Part shown: one piece after another, positions 24,601 to 37,849 of the stretch | Layout of the letters: every line of letters starts with the position of its first letter | Numbering within the stretch: the stretch's first letter is position 1 | Source: Gymnogyps californianus | Lineage: Eukaryota; Chordata; Aves; Accipitriformes; Cathartidae | Assembly (NCBI RefSeq): GCF_018139145.2 | Contig: NC_059478.1 | Location: forward strand, 7,192,001 to 7,256,000 | Length of the DNA: 64,000 nt | Reading direction: 5' to 3' | Position numbers and translations under genes: made by a program | The notes under the pieces: generated by a model | Databases searched by the model: none | What the model was told of the DNA's origin: nothing | The model's input: only the letters and a program-made list of their open reading frames with translations

Positions 24601-26539
24601 CCCCCAGCAGACCCAAAGTTGGAAAACCCCCGGTTAAGAATCATTCCCCAATTTCCCGAGTCAGGTCTCAGGAAGGGCTTCCCACAAGCTCCGCAAGCAA
24701 GGCAGCTGCCATTCCCTGGCTCAGCCTCCCCGTCAGGAGCCCTCCCCGCCGCAGAAGCCCTCATCACATCCCTCTCCTTCACCTGCCTATTTTCACAAAA
24801 CTTGTAGGAACTTAATTATCTTTGAGACTTCTCCCTCTGTCAAACCATGCTGCAACGGGCCAGAAGCCTTCAAGAGATAATAAAGGGGATGGACAGGCGG
24901 CGAGCACGGGAGCACCGTCTCCTCCGCAAGCAAGGTCAAAACCGTACCTCCCTCCCACCGAAGCCCTGGGCCAAACCCAAGCGCGAGGGCAGGGTGATCC
25001 CTTCCTCCCTGACTCACCGCTCCCGTAGCCACAAGTGGGAATTGGGAGGACGAAGAGGCGAGAGATGCTGGTGCCGGCCGTCAAGCAGCGGGCCAGTAAT
25101 AACCTCATTATGAGGCTGGAGATGCCGGGGAGGAGGGGGCAGATGCCGTCCTTCTGCCACCCGCACGCCACCGGCAGCTTGCGGAGCCAGTAAGTTGTCA
25201 GCCCGTCTCCTGCCTCTCACCTTGCTTCTCATTAGCTCCCCGCCGCGCTGCCGCGCAGGCAGATGGGGCAGGTCCCGCGTCCGCCTGCCGCCGCCATGCC
25301 GGGGGGGGTGCCGGGGAGCACCGGCTTCTGCACCGCTCCCCGCCGCATCCCCTTGGTCTCTGCTGCAGGGCAGAGATGCTCTCCCCGGGGCTGGGGGTGG
25401 GCACGGCTGGTCCACATTGTGTTTCCCAAGTTGCAGACGGGTGGCTGCGCTCGCCAGCTGCCTGGCCGAGGCAACTCCACTGTGTCCCGGCGTGCGATCT
25501 CTCTGCCGGGAGGGTGAGCTGGAAGCAGGAAAGCTCTTCATGGCCCTGTGCAATGCAACAGCCTCAGTGGTCCTTGCAGGGCCAAGATGCTTGAAGTGCC
25601 TGGGCAGCTTCACCCAGCATAAGGCAGCCAGGCCCATGCCCTAGGACGAGGGGACATCCCACTGTGAGACAGCCTGGTGCTGTGCTTTGGGTGCTCAGGG
25701 TGTTGAGTGCAACAAGTCACCTTAGGGACTGAGGGTGCTCTTGGGCAGTCCCAACCCCTACCACATGAAGGATGCGTTCCCTGCCAGAGCAAGGCAGAGA
25801 CATCTTCCAGCAACAGCAGCCAGAGCTCTGGGATACAGCCTGGGCAGCCCCAAAGGCAGGAGAGGGACCAAGAGAAACATGAGCCCAAGCCAGGAGTCAC
25901 CAGCAAGGACCAAGCCAGAAAGGATGAGCACAAGCAGAAGGAAAGGGATGTGAGGCTGGTTGGTCATTTCCTCCCAGATGCCATCTCCAGGAAAGGGGCT
26001 CCTACACCCCACCCCGGTGTCCCACACACCTCCTGTCTTTCTGGGGCAAGAGACATCTCCTGGGGACACAAGCCTGTGCTTTCCACAAGAACAAAGCAAA
26101 GTACAAGCCCCTGCATTTGTCCATAATGAGCAACGCTTCCGAGCTGGATGGATATTCCCAGCCAGAGATGTGTTATCCAACAGTATTGCGACAGTATAGC
26201 CCTCTCCTGAGAGCAAGGGCTCCCCCCATTTATTACCTAAGTATCAAATTGCTTAAGCATCTCCAGCAGGCCAGATCTGGCAGGAGCATCGTCAGTCGTG
26301 GTGGTTTCTGCTCCCCCTTTCCTACGGGGTCACTGTTCAAGACTATGGGCTCCCGGCACCACGGCATGACCCACTGCAGCTGTTCTGCCAAGGTGACAGT
26401 GCAAGACCCCCAGACCCATGTGCCATGATTCCTCTTTAAATTGTTGTAACCCATGATTTGAGTTGCATGTTATAGGAATTACTATAGCAGGAACCACCCG
26501 AACCAGCGGAGGACAAGCCTTACAAGAAGCAGTGCAAGT
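18634..26539. other. Intergenic DNA, no gene recognised
   Basis: This is mostly unique sequence. Smaller A-rich tracts occur at 18812-18838 and 22030-22043. AT-rich islands occur at 19150-19200, 20640-20740 and 23860-23950. A CpG-rich patch lies at about 24890-25560. From about 25.6 kb onward CpG becomes rare. No exon or tRNA could be recognised. Confidence 0.55.
25085..25130. promoter_or_regulatory. Near-palindromic TAAT-containing core in a CpG-rich patch
   Basis: AGTAATAACCTCATTATGAGG contains arms CCTCAT and ATGAGG around one central T, preceded by AGTAATAA. It is an AT-rich core of about 30 bp in the middle of a CpG-rich segment, the pattern of a homeodomain-bound element. Significance is untested. 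Confidence 0.25.
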
Positions 26540-26854
26540 GCAGCAGTGACCCGACCTGAGCTGGCTTTGGTGCCCAGTAACTCCACACAACACAGTACCT
26601 CTCCTGTCCTGAGTGACCACCATAACAGATGGAGCCCAAAGTCATGGACTAAATGAACTCAGCGGACATTTGTGGACATTTTCTGGGCATTTTACAGACA
26701 TTTTACAGGGGTGGTCCATAGACTAGGGGAATGATATCTGTGTATGATATCAAAGGATGGGAAAGGGGTGTGCTGGTTAATGAGGATGTATTGGATAGTA
26801 TGGGACCTGAGCATGACGTAAATGGTATGGAATAAGGGGTGGAGAACGTGCCGG
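26540..26854 (+). mobile_element. Probable 3' internal remnant of an ERVL-class endogenous retrovirus
   Basis: This segment precedes the LTR directly and, as I remember such loci, is the sequence usually found next to this LTR family in bird genomes. It has no usable open frame, is riddled with stops in all frames, and ends with purine-rich stretches (near 26830-26847) where a polypurine tract would be expected. If this is right, the copy is a 5'-truncated provirus with only its 3' LTR. The left border is uncertain and could be as far left as about 26400. Confidence 0.45.
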
Positions 26855-27122
26855 TGTTGGCTGGGATACAGTTAATTTTCTTCACAGTAGCTAGTATGGG
26901 GCCATGTTTTGGATTTGTGCTGAAAACAGTGTTGATAACGCAGAGATGTTTTAGTTACTGCTGAGCAGTGCTTACACAGAGCCAAGGCCTCTTCTGCTGC
27001 TCACCCCACCCCACCAGCGAGGAGGCTGGGGGTGCACAAGAAGCTGGGAGGGGACACAGCCGGGACAGCTGACCCCAACTGACCAAAGGGATGTTCCATA
27101 CCATGTGACATCATGCTCAGCA

Positions 27123-27128
27123 TATAAA
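27123..27128 (+). promoter_or_regulatory. TATA box of the ERVL LTR
   Basis: TATAAA in a CATATAAAGC context lies in the U3/R part of the LTR, about 190 bp before the ATTAAA. A cAMP-response-like TGACATCA variant lies just upstream (27106-27113). The promoter could still be active, but nothing downstream shows that it drives a gene. Confidence 0.6.
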
Positions 27129-27310
27129 GCTGGGGGAAGAAGAAGGAAGGGGGGGACGTTCGGAATGATGGCGTTTGTCTTCCCAAGTAACCGTTATGTG
27201 TGATGAAGCCCTGCTTTCCTGGAGATGGCTGAACACCTGCCTGCCCATGGGAAGTGGCGAATGAATTCCTTGTTTTTGCTTTGCTTGTGCGTGCGGCTTT
27301 TGCTTTACCT

Positions 27311-27316
27311 ATTAAA
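27311..27316 (+). terminator. ATTAAA polyadenylation signal of the ERVL LTR
   Basis: ATTAAA is followed by a T-rich stretch (CTGTCTTTATCTC) inside the LTR, as expected for the R/U5 boundary. Confidence 0.6.
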
Positions 27317-30300
27317 CTGTCTTTATCTCAGCCCACGAGCTTTCTCACTTTTACATTTCCGATTCTCTCCCCCATCCCAACCCGGGGGGAGTGAGCGAGT
27401 GGCTGTGTGGTGCTTAGTTGCTGGCTGGGGTTAAACCACAACACATGGGAATGAGAACCTGCAGAAATCATGGATGTTCTGCCCAAGCCTAAGCACCCCG
27501 TGGTGCTTCTTCACTGCCATTGAGGACTTGCTCTGGTAATCTGAAGAAAGAGCACTGAGCAGCCCCTGGGCAGGAGGGAGCTGCAGGAGGGTGATGGCGG
27601 AGCCATGTCACCATGGGAAGAGATGATTCCATGTGTTCCTCTTATCCAAGTGCCCAAAGCCTGAGCAATTTTATCATGCTCAGGATATTCAGCCACCCTG
27701 ATACCATCTTTGGTCTTGGCTACCCAGCACCACCTGGATCCGAAGCACCAAAATATTGAATTAAGGTTTTGAAGGGAGGATGGGGGGGACCCCTCCATAC
27801 CCTTGCACTCTGCCAGCCTTCCCACCTTCTGCATCCAGCTTTTTCTGCCAGTCCTTACCAGAAAGGTCCAGCTCGCTTTCTAACCACGATGATTTCTCCC
27901 TCTCCATGGGGGATTTGTGTGCTGCTCCTGCTGCAGCGACCTGCATAGCACAGCTTCTCCGGACTCCTGCATCCCTCCTGGCCACGCTGGGGGCTGGCCC
28001 TGCTCTTGCTGCAACCATGGTGGTGGCCACAGTGCCAAGAGTGGTGGCCCAAAACAGGTATCCTCAAGCTAACATTTGCCTAAAGCAGCATCCAAGCTCA
28101 CCACGGATGAGCCTTCCTAGTTGTCCTAAAGCAAACTGGGACACCTCCGCACCGCAACGGCCCCAACCACAGCCATCTGCCAAGCTGTAGCTGTTCACGT
28201 CAGAGAAGAACCTGGCCATGGAAATTGGATTTTTTTCTGATGTTATCACGCACTTGGATAAAGCCAGGGAGCCTTTTTTTGGAGGAGCTGCACAAATGCC
28301 CCCTCGGTGCCCTCCAATTCCCCCACATCCAGCTCGCAAAGCCGGCTCAGCCCTGCTGGCCCCTTGCCTCCCACGGGCCACCGCAGGGATGCCCCAACCA
28401 CCAGCAGAGCTGAGAAAACACCTCTGCCTCAGAGCCACCATGCTTATTGAGGTCCTCAACCCCACAGAGGGGAGGGGGAACGGGGGGCAGCGAGCCCTGG
28501 CTCAGTCTAAGGGCCAGAGCCCCAAACAAGTAGCGTTTCCACACTAATTGGGGCAAAATAGGGCTTTTTTCCTCCTTTTGTCCATGTGGGCTGCGATGCA
28601 AGGGAAGGAGCTTTAAAGGCATGCAGTACCTGTGCGAAGCAGAGGGGGTAGGGTGTGTGTGCAAGCGTACAGAGCTATTAATTAAAATTGCTCAGTCAGA
28701 TGCTATAGAGAGATTAGTTGTCACATTGTGTTAATGGCAAGCTTGGCAATGCCGCGAGAAGGGGCAGGACTGCCCGCCGTCCCCTCAGCTGTTCAAGTGC
28801 CACGTTTATACCCAGCCAGAATGACTAATTGGCAGGTTTTGTCGAACAGAAGCCCCCTTGTTACTGGGAAGAGATCGGTGCCTTAATGAAGGAGAGGGAG
28901 GAAGGGGACACACGGGTACCGAGCTGCCACGGCCACCTCCAAGGTGGATGTCCCACGGGAGGGACAGCTGCAGTCCCATCCTCATGGCGAAGGGGTACCG
29001 GGAGGCCGAAAAGCCCAGGTCCACGGGATGGCTCAGCACTGGGTTCCTCACCAGTGCTGCAAACCCCTGGTCATCACCACAGCTGGGCCCCAGTGAAGAG
29101 GTGGAAACATCTTCTGGGACCCCCCTGCTCTGCAGTTCATCTTCCTTGGCAGGGAGCAGATTCTGTCTCCTTGGTTTTGTTCCCTGCCTCCTCTTTCTTG
29201 CTACAAGGAGGAAGGGAGCACAGAAAAAGGCTTGGGGAAGCTCCCAAATGGCAGCTCCAGGAGAGCATTGCAGTCTTGGTCACTGGAGGATACTCAGTCC
29301 AGGCTGGGCAAGCACAGAGCCCACCTTGCCTTGCATCAGGGCATGGGGTTTGAGGCTCCCAGTGCCTGCTCTAGCTGTCATTTGTCCCATTCTTCCCCAT
29401 TGAGGTCCCCTTCCAAATTTCTATGCCCCAAATTAACTCCTCTTGGACATGGGAAGATCTAATCTGGGCCCTCTGTCCCCTTCCCACCAGCTACAGAGAA
29501 TTGCTGAGCTCCATGCCTAGGTACAGCCCCTGGCAAATCTTTTGGTGAACACACATTGGTGCAGCAGAAAAGCACAGAGATGGCTGGTATTAGCACCACA
29601 ACCTTCAAAAGGCTCAGCTGCAGTGGACAATGTTTCTGCCCTCTGATAGACAGCCATACCCCAAAGGAGTAGGAACCAGAAGAAAACACTCTTCTCCCCA
29701 TTTTGCAGAGGAAAGAAACTCAGATATGGAGCCACAAATCTATATAGGTGTCCAGCACCCTCAGAGCCTACATGATTTATGCACCTTGAGATCTTGTCCT
29801 AGTTGATTTGACAAGGTGTCCTTTGGAAAAGTGATGGGTGGAAAACTGAGGTACAGCATGACCGTGCCACCAAGCCCAGGGGCTTGCCTAGATGTCCCCA
29901 TCCAGGTGTTTGCATGAGGTTTTCAATCCAGTGATCAGCCTGTTTAGCTTAACCAACATAGATCCCACAGGTCTGCTTCTGCCTTGAATAGCTGGTTCCC
30001 CCCCACCCCAAATTTGGCTTTATTTTGTGGATTCAGGCTGTGCTGGAGGGCAACATGGAGCACATGGGGATGCTGCCATAGGGCAGCAAGGCTTTTCTTC
30101 TCCCGCCAGCACTAGTTTGAGAAACACTAGAGAAAAGAGCCTTGTGTTAGGGGTATCAGCAAGTTTCCAAGCTGACCTGCTGCCTCAAGCCATAACCCTC
30201 CAATTGCCATGGGTGAGGACAGGTGAACCCCCACTGCTGCTGAACAAGGCCAGCCACACTCAGTGGGTCCGCAGTGGGAAGGTGACTTCCTTCCCATGGA

Positions 30301-31226
30301 GGGGTGGCACAGGGCGGAGGGGGGCTTGTCATCCCTCTGCCACCTCCAGGCAGCTCTTCAGGCCAACAGCAGTTCACCATGCCAGGCCCAAGAGACTTGG
30401 GGGTGCCTAGAGTTCAGCAGTAATCTTGGGTGAGAAGCAGCTTTTTACTTGGACAAAATGGCATGGCTCTGTGGCAAGATGAAAGCTGTTCAGGCATGTT
30501 GCGTGCGCAGCAAAGCTGTAATTTCTTCATAGTAGCTAGTCTAAAGCTAAGCTTGACATGAATTGAACTTAAAACCATAGCCAGGTGGAGTCATTTCGGC
30601 CCAAATCTGAGCTCTGTGCTGCCATACCTGTTTAGTGCTACCCAGCTAGGCTTTCTTGAAGTTAGCTCAATTACAGCTACCCTCCAGCCATCAGGAACCT
30701 CAGCTGTCTTTCACAGCTATGATTGCAACCTGACCATTTCACCCAGCCTCCAAGCTGTCTGCGTATGAAGATGAGGCAGAGAGGTCACCATTTGCTCCCT
30801 GAGGCCTGGAGGCCAGATTTGGGTAGGGTGATACGGTACCTGGAGATGCAAAAATGCCCACAGCACTGGTGTCATTCACACCTTCAAACAGCCTGGCCCT
30901 AAACAGTCTTTGGGAGGTCATTGCATAATGCATATACACAGTCCTGCAAGTCATCTCCCTCAGCCCCAGGGTTTACTTGCAGATGACCAATCAACCTGGT
31001 GTGTTATTCCTTAGTACTGCTCCAAGACAGTTCACAACAGAATGCATACCTTCTCCATGTACTTCCCCCTACTGCTAGTTTCCTGCTATTTTACTTTTTT
31101 CTAACTTTACCATTTCACAAGTCCTTACTAAGCAAATTTCTGCAAGTTACTCATTGTCCATCAGCAGAGACAGTAAAGGAATGTGTCCTGAAGACTTTGC
31201 TTCCTTTGCCACTCAGACTTCTGCAA

Positions 31227-31254
31227 ACTTAATCTTTTGTACTTAATCTTTTGT
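31227..31254. repeat. Perfect 14-bp tandem duplication
   Basis: ACTTAATCTTTTGT occurs twice, head to tail. It is probably a replication-slippage product. Confidence 0.85.
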
Positions 31255-32885
31255 TCACAAGATGTCATACTGACCTGACTAGACCCAAGCAAGGAAAGCA
31301 TTGCATTGGACTAGAAAAAACAGTACTGGACCCAAACTTAACTTTTGTTCTCTGCTTTTGACCGCTTTAAGTTATGCACTGCCATCTCCTGTGCAGCCAT
31401 TACCTGTCACAGAAGACACTTTGTTCATGTATTTGAGGCCAAGTTCTAATCACTGAATGTAATAGGGCAAGATGAGTGATAGATTGACACAATTAATTTC
31501 CATGTTCCCACTAGTAACATTGATTTTAGGGCATTCAGTCTTTACAAGTCACTGAATGCAAGGGAAAACTTGGCTCTGATCTTTTCAGTAAAGGTCAAAA
31601 GGGTTCTCAGATCTTCATACGGGAGCTCAACTGTTCAAATGCCCTTCAGGGTTTTGAAGTCTGCCCCACTCATGAATCTACGAATTGCCTCTCATCGCAT
31701 TTGATGAGGAATGACCCACTGAGAAGGTCGCGTGGACACATCTGTAGTACTACTTGAACACTCAGAACTTCCCTAAGCCTGTCCATCTACAGAGCACGTG
31801 TACAGATTGAGTTCCGCTAGCTGTCGATCTTCTAAAGACTGGCTCTAGCACTCAGTCCTTTTCCATCTTGATCTAACCAGGGGCTGATGGTAGCCAGCCC
31901 TCTGACTTGTTCTGGCTGTAATAGCCCCTACACTGCACCACCAGCTCTCACTAGCAGCATGTCTATCTGCCCTTATCATCCCAACCCAACTGGAAGGACA
32001 CAGGTCCCATGAGAGCAGTCATGAACAATCAGTTAGCGGATGCATGGGAGACAGGTCCCACCTGGCCTTTACACTGCTGGAAGATGCTCAGAAATGAACC
32101 AGTCAGGAGGAGTCTGTTCTAGCCCTGCTTACGGCAACACTGGTTGAGTCCTGGCTTATGGTTTGGGGCCTCCAGCTTGGGATCCGGCCTGATTTTTCTC
32201 CAGGCAGAGAACTCCACAGTCCCATGATGTTCAGTGAGAGGGTGGCAAATGTAAAATGCTGTTAAAGCAGCCTACGAAGACTGGTTTCATGGTTCAGGTC
32301 AGGTAAGTACATCCCAGCTTCAAAGAAACAGGACAGAGAAAAAACTAAGGTCCACGCAGTTTACAGCCTCAGCCCCTCTGAGGGGAACTCTGATGTCTGA
32401 TGCACCCTCCCCACACACACAGTCTTTGTGACCTGTATTTCTCCAGTCCTCCTTTCCATGAGCCCAGCATGGAGACTTATTAGGAGAGCCCCAATCCCAA
32501 ACGTGTGACCCATCACCATCTCCTTTCCCAAATCCCTGTCTAGTTTCTCAGAGCCCAACTGCCCTCCTAGCTTGTTGGGTGTGTGCCTTATTTGCAGCCA
32601 TTTTCCCATATCTTATTTTTTATACAAAACCATCATATCTCTCTTTTGAGACAGAACAGCTTCTCAAAGATGCATTTTCTTCTTAGTATAGACATGCATG
32701 CAGAAGTGCTCATTCCACCACACTTTTTTGAAAGCAAGGACCTCAAGTGGGGAAACCAGAGTGCTTTAGACACACAAGCAGGTTGAATCCAGTAACAAAT
32801 GGAGAAGCAGATTATTTTCAAATCCAGCCTGGATCCCTTCTTGAAGCATGCAACACAAGCTGCTGGGCTCACCAATCTGCTGGCC

Positions 32886-32957
32886 AAGGATGCTCCCTGA
32901 CTCCATATCCCCCCATGCATCCATCCCTAAGGATGCTCCCTGACTCCATATCCCTCC
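32886..32957. repeat. Tandem duplication with 43-bp period
   Basis: A segment beginning AAGGATGCTCCCTGACTCC recurs 43 bases later. The two copies are identical for 26 bases before the first difference. They are separated by a short CATC-rich spacer. Confidence 0.85.
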
Positions 32958-33400
32958 AGACCTTTCCCCATCCCCAGGCTGCCCAGTCCTGCCCCATCCT
33001 TTCCTCTCCACCCCTCCTCCATGCCCTGCTGTCGAACAATGCCTGTCCTAAGAAAACCACCCCACAAGCAGGTGAGCGACCGCAACAAAGCAGCCCTGCT
33101 ATGCACGGCATCCCTGCTCATGAGCCAAGCCGGGAGATTCACCTGTGCGGCCCAGACAGTGAAGAATTGTTTGGAGCAAAACACTGTGCAATCAAGTGGA
33201 GATAGCAGAGGCAATGGGGTCAGGCAGGCTGCCTGGGGCATCTTTCATCTCCGACTTCGGGAGGTGGGGTGTAAAGTGCGCGCTGGCCGGGCCTAAGGCG
33301 GGCTCAAAGGCAGCCTTGTTCTGCCAGCTATCTGCCATCTCTCTGATGTCACACGTTTCATTTGGGCAGCTCACTTCAAAGGCCCCCTTCTCATGCTCGC

Positions 33401-33420
33401 TCCCTCCCTCCCTCCCTCCC
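33401..33420. repeat. (TCCC)5 microsatellite
   Basis: Five perfect TCCC units end a C/T-rich stretch. Confidence 0.9.
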
Positions 33421-35639
33421 CTCACCCCTTTCTCTCTTCTGGGTTTGGATTTTGCTATTGGAGGGATAATAGCCCAACTTTCCAAAAAGCATTTTGCTGT
33501 ACAATAAAAAAAAAAAAAAATCAAAGATGCTTAAAGAGCAGCTGCCCAAGTTAACCCAGTTCAAGCAGGGCTGGGACAGCCACCAGGAAACCAAGGTCTC
33601 TCACTCTCCTTCCCTCTCATGCTCAAGCTCTCTACAAGCAGCAGCAAACCTGGGCCTATCCTGGCTCCCCCAGCACCCCAAATCCTCCTCCATTGACAAG
33701 GGGCTCCCCCTTGTATCTGCACCCACCATACATTTGCTACAGGGACCTCAGCGTCCTAGCTCCTGCCAGCCACACATGCAGCCCCAAGCAGAGGTCCAGT
33801 TTTGGCTAGAGTTTCTAGGTCAACAGTAAACCCCTCCCTTGAACCATATCAAACACCAGCTTGGCGTACCCACGGCAGCAGGGTACGCAGCATCCACCTC
33901 CACAGCACTTGCTGGGTGCCTTGAGGCACGTCCTGCAGGCAGGAGGCCAAAATACCAGCCATGATGTGTTGGCCATGCCAAGACAAGACAAGACATCTTG
34001 CTCAGCTGCAGCCTCTTGTTGAACAACTGTATCTCTGCCAAGCTACACAAACTTGTCCAACACTGCACAAGAGAAAGATGGCATTTCAAAAGGCTAATAA
34101 GACTCTGGATGCAAGTTGCCTACTGGGAGGACGTGCACCCCAGTCAGTGAAACCTAAAGAGCAGAACGCATTCAGATACAGTCAGAAAGACCCTGGCCAA
34201 AAGCCATTTCCAGTTTTTGTCCTAAGCATGCAAAAACTCATGGGCCCTCAATTAAGTACTAGGTGACTTCCAGTTTTTGAGTTTAGGGAGTTTGGCAAAG
34301 GCAGTGTCCAGCTTTTTTCCACAACTGGAAGCTATCCAGTGTAGCAAATATCTTCCTGCACATACCACGCTTCCAGAAGCTGGGGATTTAGAAGGTGGAA
34401 AAAAGCTGTGGGAGGAAAGGAGTGGGAGGTGTGCTGGTAGCCAACAGGGGCCCCAGGATCCTGGAGAGAAGCTGTTTGAGTTGCACCATCATACAGTTAC
34501 CCACAACAGCACACCCACTGCCATGCACCACCCCTTTCACATGGCAGCCACTTCACCACATGGACATTTGACAGCTATTCCTTCGCTCACCTCTACACTG
34601 ATGTTGTTTCAGTTGTGGTGACAGTAGTAGGAAAAGATGCAAAATTCAGTATAAGGAAGAAAAAAAATCACATCTGCTCCAGACCCACCAACCTGCTGAC
34701 CCTTACTAGGGTGCCTGGGACTGCAGGCCATGACTTCTCTAGATCAAACCAAGCCTGCCTGAAGGGCAGCTAACAGCTTGTCTCACTTGAGTGATGCTCT
34801 GATCCTAGCCATCAGACTGCATAGGCAGCAGGCCCTGAGGGTCCCCCCAAATCACCCTGGCTTCTGCTCACACCCTGACACCCTCCCCTGGACAGGCAGG
34901 AGCCAAGATGTGCTGCTGCCCCTCCTCTGCCTGAAGCCTGCCGGGGGACCTCCAGCCCCAAGCCCCCTGTCAGCAGCACCTCACCCCATGGGGAGAGGGG
35001 ATGCAATTTGCATCGAGGAAGCTGTTTTGAGGCCTTGGGGAACACAATGTCAGAAATCCCTAGAGGTCATTTCTTAATGCTGACAGCTCGGAGAGAGGCG
35101 GAGGTACCCTGAATACCAGCCACATAAGCAGCAGCAGCCTTTGCTCCCCAACCCAAGCATCCACAGGAGGATTTAAGGGACTCTCAGAACTTACTGGCAG
35201 GTATTAAAAGTTCACTGGGGCTGTAATAGCAATCTGTCAGCCTGCTGCTAATCCGTCTTGACAGAAACTTTATAAGAAGCTGAAGTGTGTTAAATAGTCC
35301 TGGAGTTTAAGCAAAGCAAATGCAAGGAGGGTGGTTTAAAGCAAAGGCTGTTTTCCTTGGACCTCTGACCAAAAGCCCAAGGGCCAGCTCAGGGTTTGAC
35401 TCTGTAAACGGCTTCTCTCCTGGAGGAAAACAAGGAGAGACACTTTTAGAAAACATCGTCACCCAGACAGCACCGAGTAACACCCTGAGCACACGATGGG
35501 CTGTCCCATAGGCAGCTGGTGCACAGGCAGCAATGCACAATAGCTGCTCTGTGCGCTCGCCCAGCCGCCCGCGCCCCGGGAGGTGGGGGACAGCACACCA
35601 GAGGGGTGCTCACAGGGACCGTCTAATGCACCTGCGCTC

Positions 35640-35790
35640 ACCTTGGAGTCAAGAATGCAAATAATTCACATCTGCAAATCCTGGGAAACCCATTAGCACT
35701 GAAACTGGATCCATTCGCCCTGCAAGGGAAGTTTGCCCAAGTCTGCGCGTCGCTGCTGTTTCGAGGACATTTTTATCGGCTGGTTATCAC
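35640..35790. promoter_or_regulatory. Candidate regulatory element with POU octamer
   Basis: ATGCAAAT at 35655-35662 is a perfect POU octamer, followed directly by AATT. CCCATTAGCACTG lies 30 bp further on, and TTTTTATCGGC near 35770. The neighbouring block at 35175-35310 has a similar character. The call rests on motif content only. Confidence 0.3.
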
Positions 35791-37849
35791 AGAGCCCTCA
35801 GTCTGGGCTGCGTCATGCAGGTAGTGTGTCAAGAGCAGTATTTTGTGTCCTCCAATCCATGGATGTTAACAGACAGGACAACCAGGTGCACCCTCCTGGG
35901 AAAAGCAGCTTGGAGGGTCTCTCCCAGGACAGCCAGCCTGCTGCATGAGTGGCACACCAGTTACCCACCACTATGCAGCACACCAAAGGCATAGCTCAGA
36001 ATAATAGGACTGCAACCTGCCTGGCACTGAAGGACAGCTTCTCATCACTCTCTGACATAAAGGTGAGGCTTCCAGGTGCACTGTAGGTTTTATTAGGGAC
36101 CAGCAGCTGAGATGCCACATCCAGTGGGTTCCCGCACCAGCAGGACTGCAAACACATTGCAGGAGCAAGTTTGTGCGTGTTGGCACTGCTCTGAATATTC
36201 CCCGCAGTCAGTTTGCTCTGGAGCAGATGGCAAAGTTTCATCACCATCTCTATATTTCACTGCTCTATTTCCCATGGATCTCCCAAGCCTTTTGCCTTCT
36301 AGCTAAGGGTCCTGCTCCCTCACTGAAGCATCCCATACAACAGAAACCCCACCAGGAACACAGTTATTATTAGGGTGACTCAAGACATCTACACAGAAAG
36401 AAGCTTGCACACTGTTAAACTCTCAGCAAGAGCCTCTATAGGACTCTTTCAGCCTCACATTCACTAGACCTTGCTGCCAAAAGAGGGGTGGAGAGCAAGA
36501 CCTTTAGCTAGAAAGAAGAGTAAAGGACTTTCTCTTATGACCCTGCCAAGACACCAGCTACCTGGATGAGAGGCCGATAAATAACAGCATATCCCTGACC
36601 CATTTTGGCCAGGTCTCCCAGCAGAGGGAAAGAATGAGCCAGTAGCAGTAATGCAGCTCCTCCACAACTCCAGCACATCAAGTGTACTCATGGGTCTCAG
36701 CTCAGCTGAGCAAAAGTCATGGGGTTCCTCAGGCAGAGAAACCTGTTGGCCAGAAGGACTCAGTAGCAGCCCAGCTACTGGGAAGCCTGATCTCCCACAG
36801 CTTTGTGCATCCCTTTGGTGGACAGCCACAACCCCTGCCTCACACCTCAGCTGCAGGTGTGACATGGGTAGCAGTGCTCGCCAATGCAATTCTTGAAGTC
36901 CAGCAAGACCTGTGCTCACACTGAAGTCTCCCCACAGAGGGGAAGAGAAGTAGTGGACAGATTTATAGATCTCTTCAGCATCCCGTCATGCAAGACCCAC
37001 AGAAACCTATTTTTTAACTTACCAAAATTGGCAGAAATTAGACAACAGCCCCAAAAATTATTTTGGCAAGGAGGTGGCAGGCCAGGCAATTGCATAAGCC
37101 TTGTCTGAGCAGAAAAACAAGGCAGAAACATTTGCTGAGAAAGAAAGAAGAGCCACCACCATCCTTGCTGGGAATACAGAGTGAGACCTGTAATAGCAGC
37201 TAAAAAGGGAGTATGTCTTGGGGAGGGGGGGGGGTGGTTAGCTGTGGTATAGCACAGCAAACTCAACACAGCATTAAGGATGTCAGCAAGAGTGGGTAGA
37301 TGCAGACCAGGTAATCTGCTATAAAGCCCTTGCATGCAGGGAGCCCACTGACTTCTTCCTTAGGAAGCACCTTGAAACAATCCCAGAGGAATTCACAGAC
37401 TGGCATTGTCATTTTTTTCCAAGCCCCGCTTCCCCCCAGCACATTGTCATCGTCTTCCCCGGGAGCAGAGTTGCTCCCAAGTAACCAGATCCCCCCCAGC
37501 CACAAAGCACCTACTGTATTCACCCCCATGCTATCGGGAGGGGCTGGCCGGGTGCATGCGGTCAGGCAGCACCTAAGCTCAGGTGGCCCAGGGCTGTGGG
37601 ATGAAACAGGACTCTTCCTCCTCCCCCAGCACGCCACAGCTTTGAGGCCGTCAGGGGGAGGACTGAAAATGTAGCATCTCTTCTGCTTATTCGTATTTCA
37701 TGGGGAAGCTCTTCCCCGCCAGCTCCAGCCCTGGTAATGCACTCTCCACCAGGCACTTCTGTCAATCCCTTCGCAAAAGCCAGCACTGCCACAAACATTT
37801 GTTAGCTCCTCACGAGCTCCCGGCTGGAGGTGAGCTGGTCATATCAACA

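Larger units (their letters stand above)
26855..27443 (+). mobile_element. ERVL-class LTR (avian family), 589 bp, TG...CA ends
   Basis: The element starts TGTTG and ends CAACA, a perfect 5-bp terminal inverted repeat. It contains a TATA box at 27123-27128 and an ATTAAA at 27311-27316, spaced as U3-R-U5 require, so it lies in plus orientation. I recognise the sequence from memory as a widespread bird ERVL LTR. It has no frame for a protein. The 5-bp flanks (26850-26854 and 27444-27448) do not match, and the 3' flank shows no primer-binding site. That fits a 3' LTR of a truncated provirus, or a solo LTR with a decayed target duplication. Confidence 0.88.

Noticed and set aside
25014..25637. 207-residue minus-strand open frame in a CpG-rich patch
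   Set aside because: It is Arg/Pro/Ala-rich with no recognisable domain. Openness follows from high GC.
30580..31000. Possible ancient CR1 LINE fragment
   Set aside because: A few words (such as CCTCCAGCCATCAGGAACCTC) are reminiscent of CR1, but the resemblance is too weak. No CR1 3' tail repeats were seen anywhere in the window.
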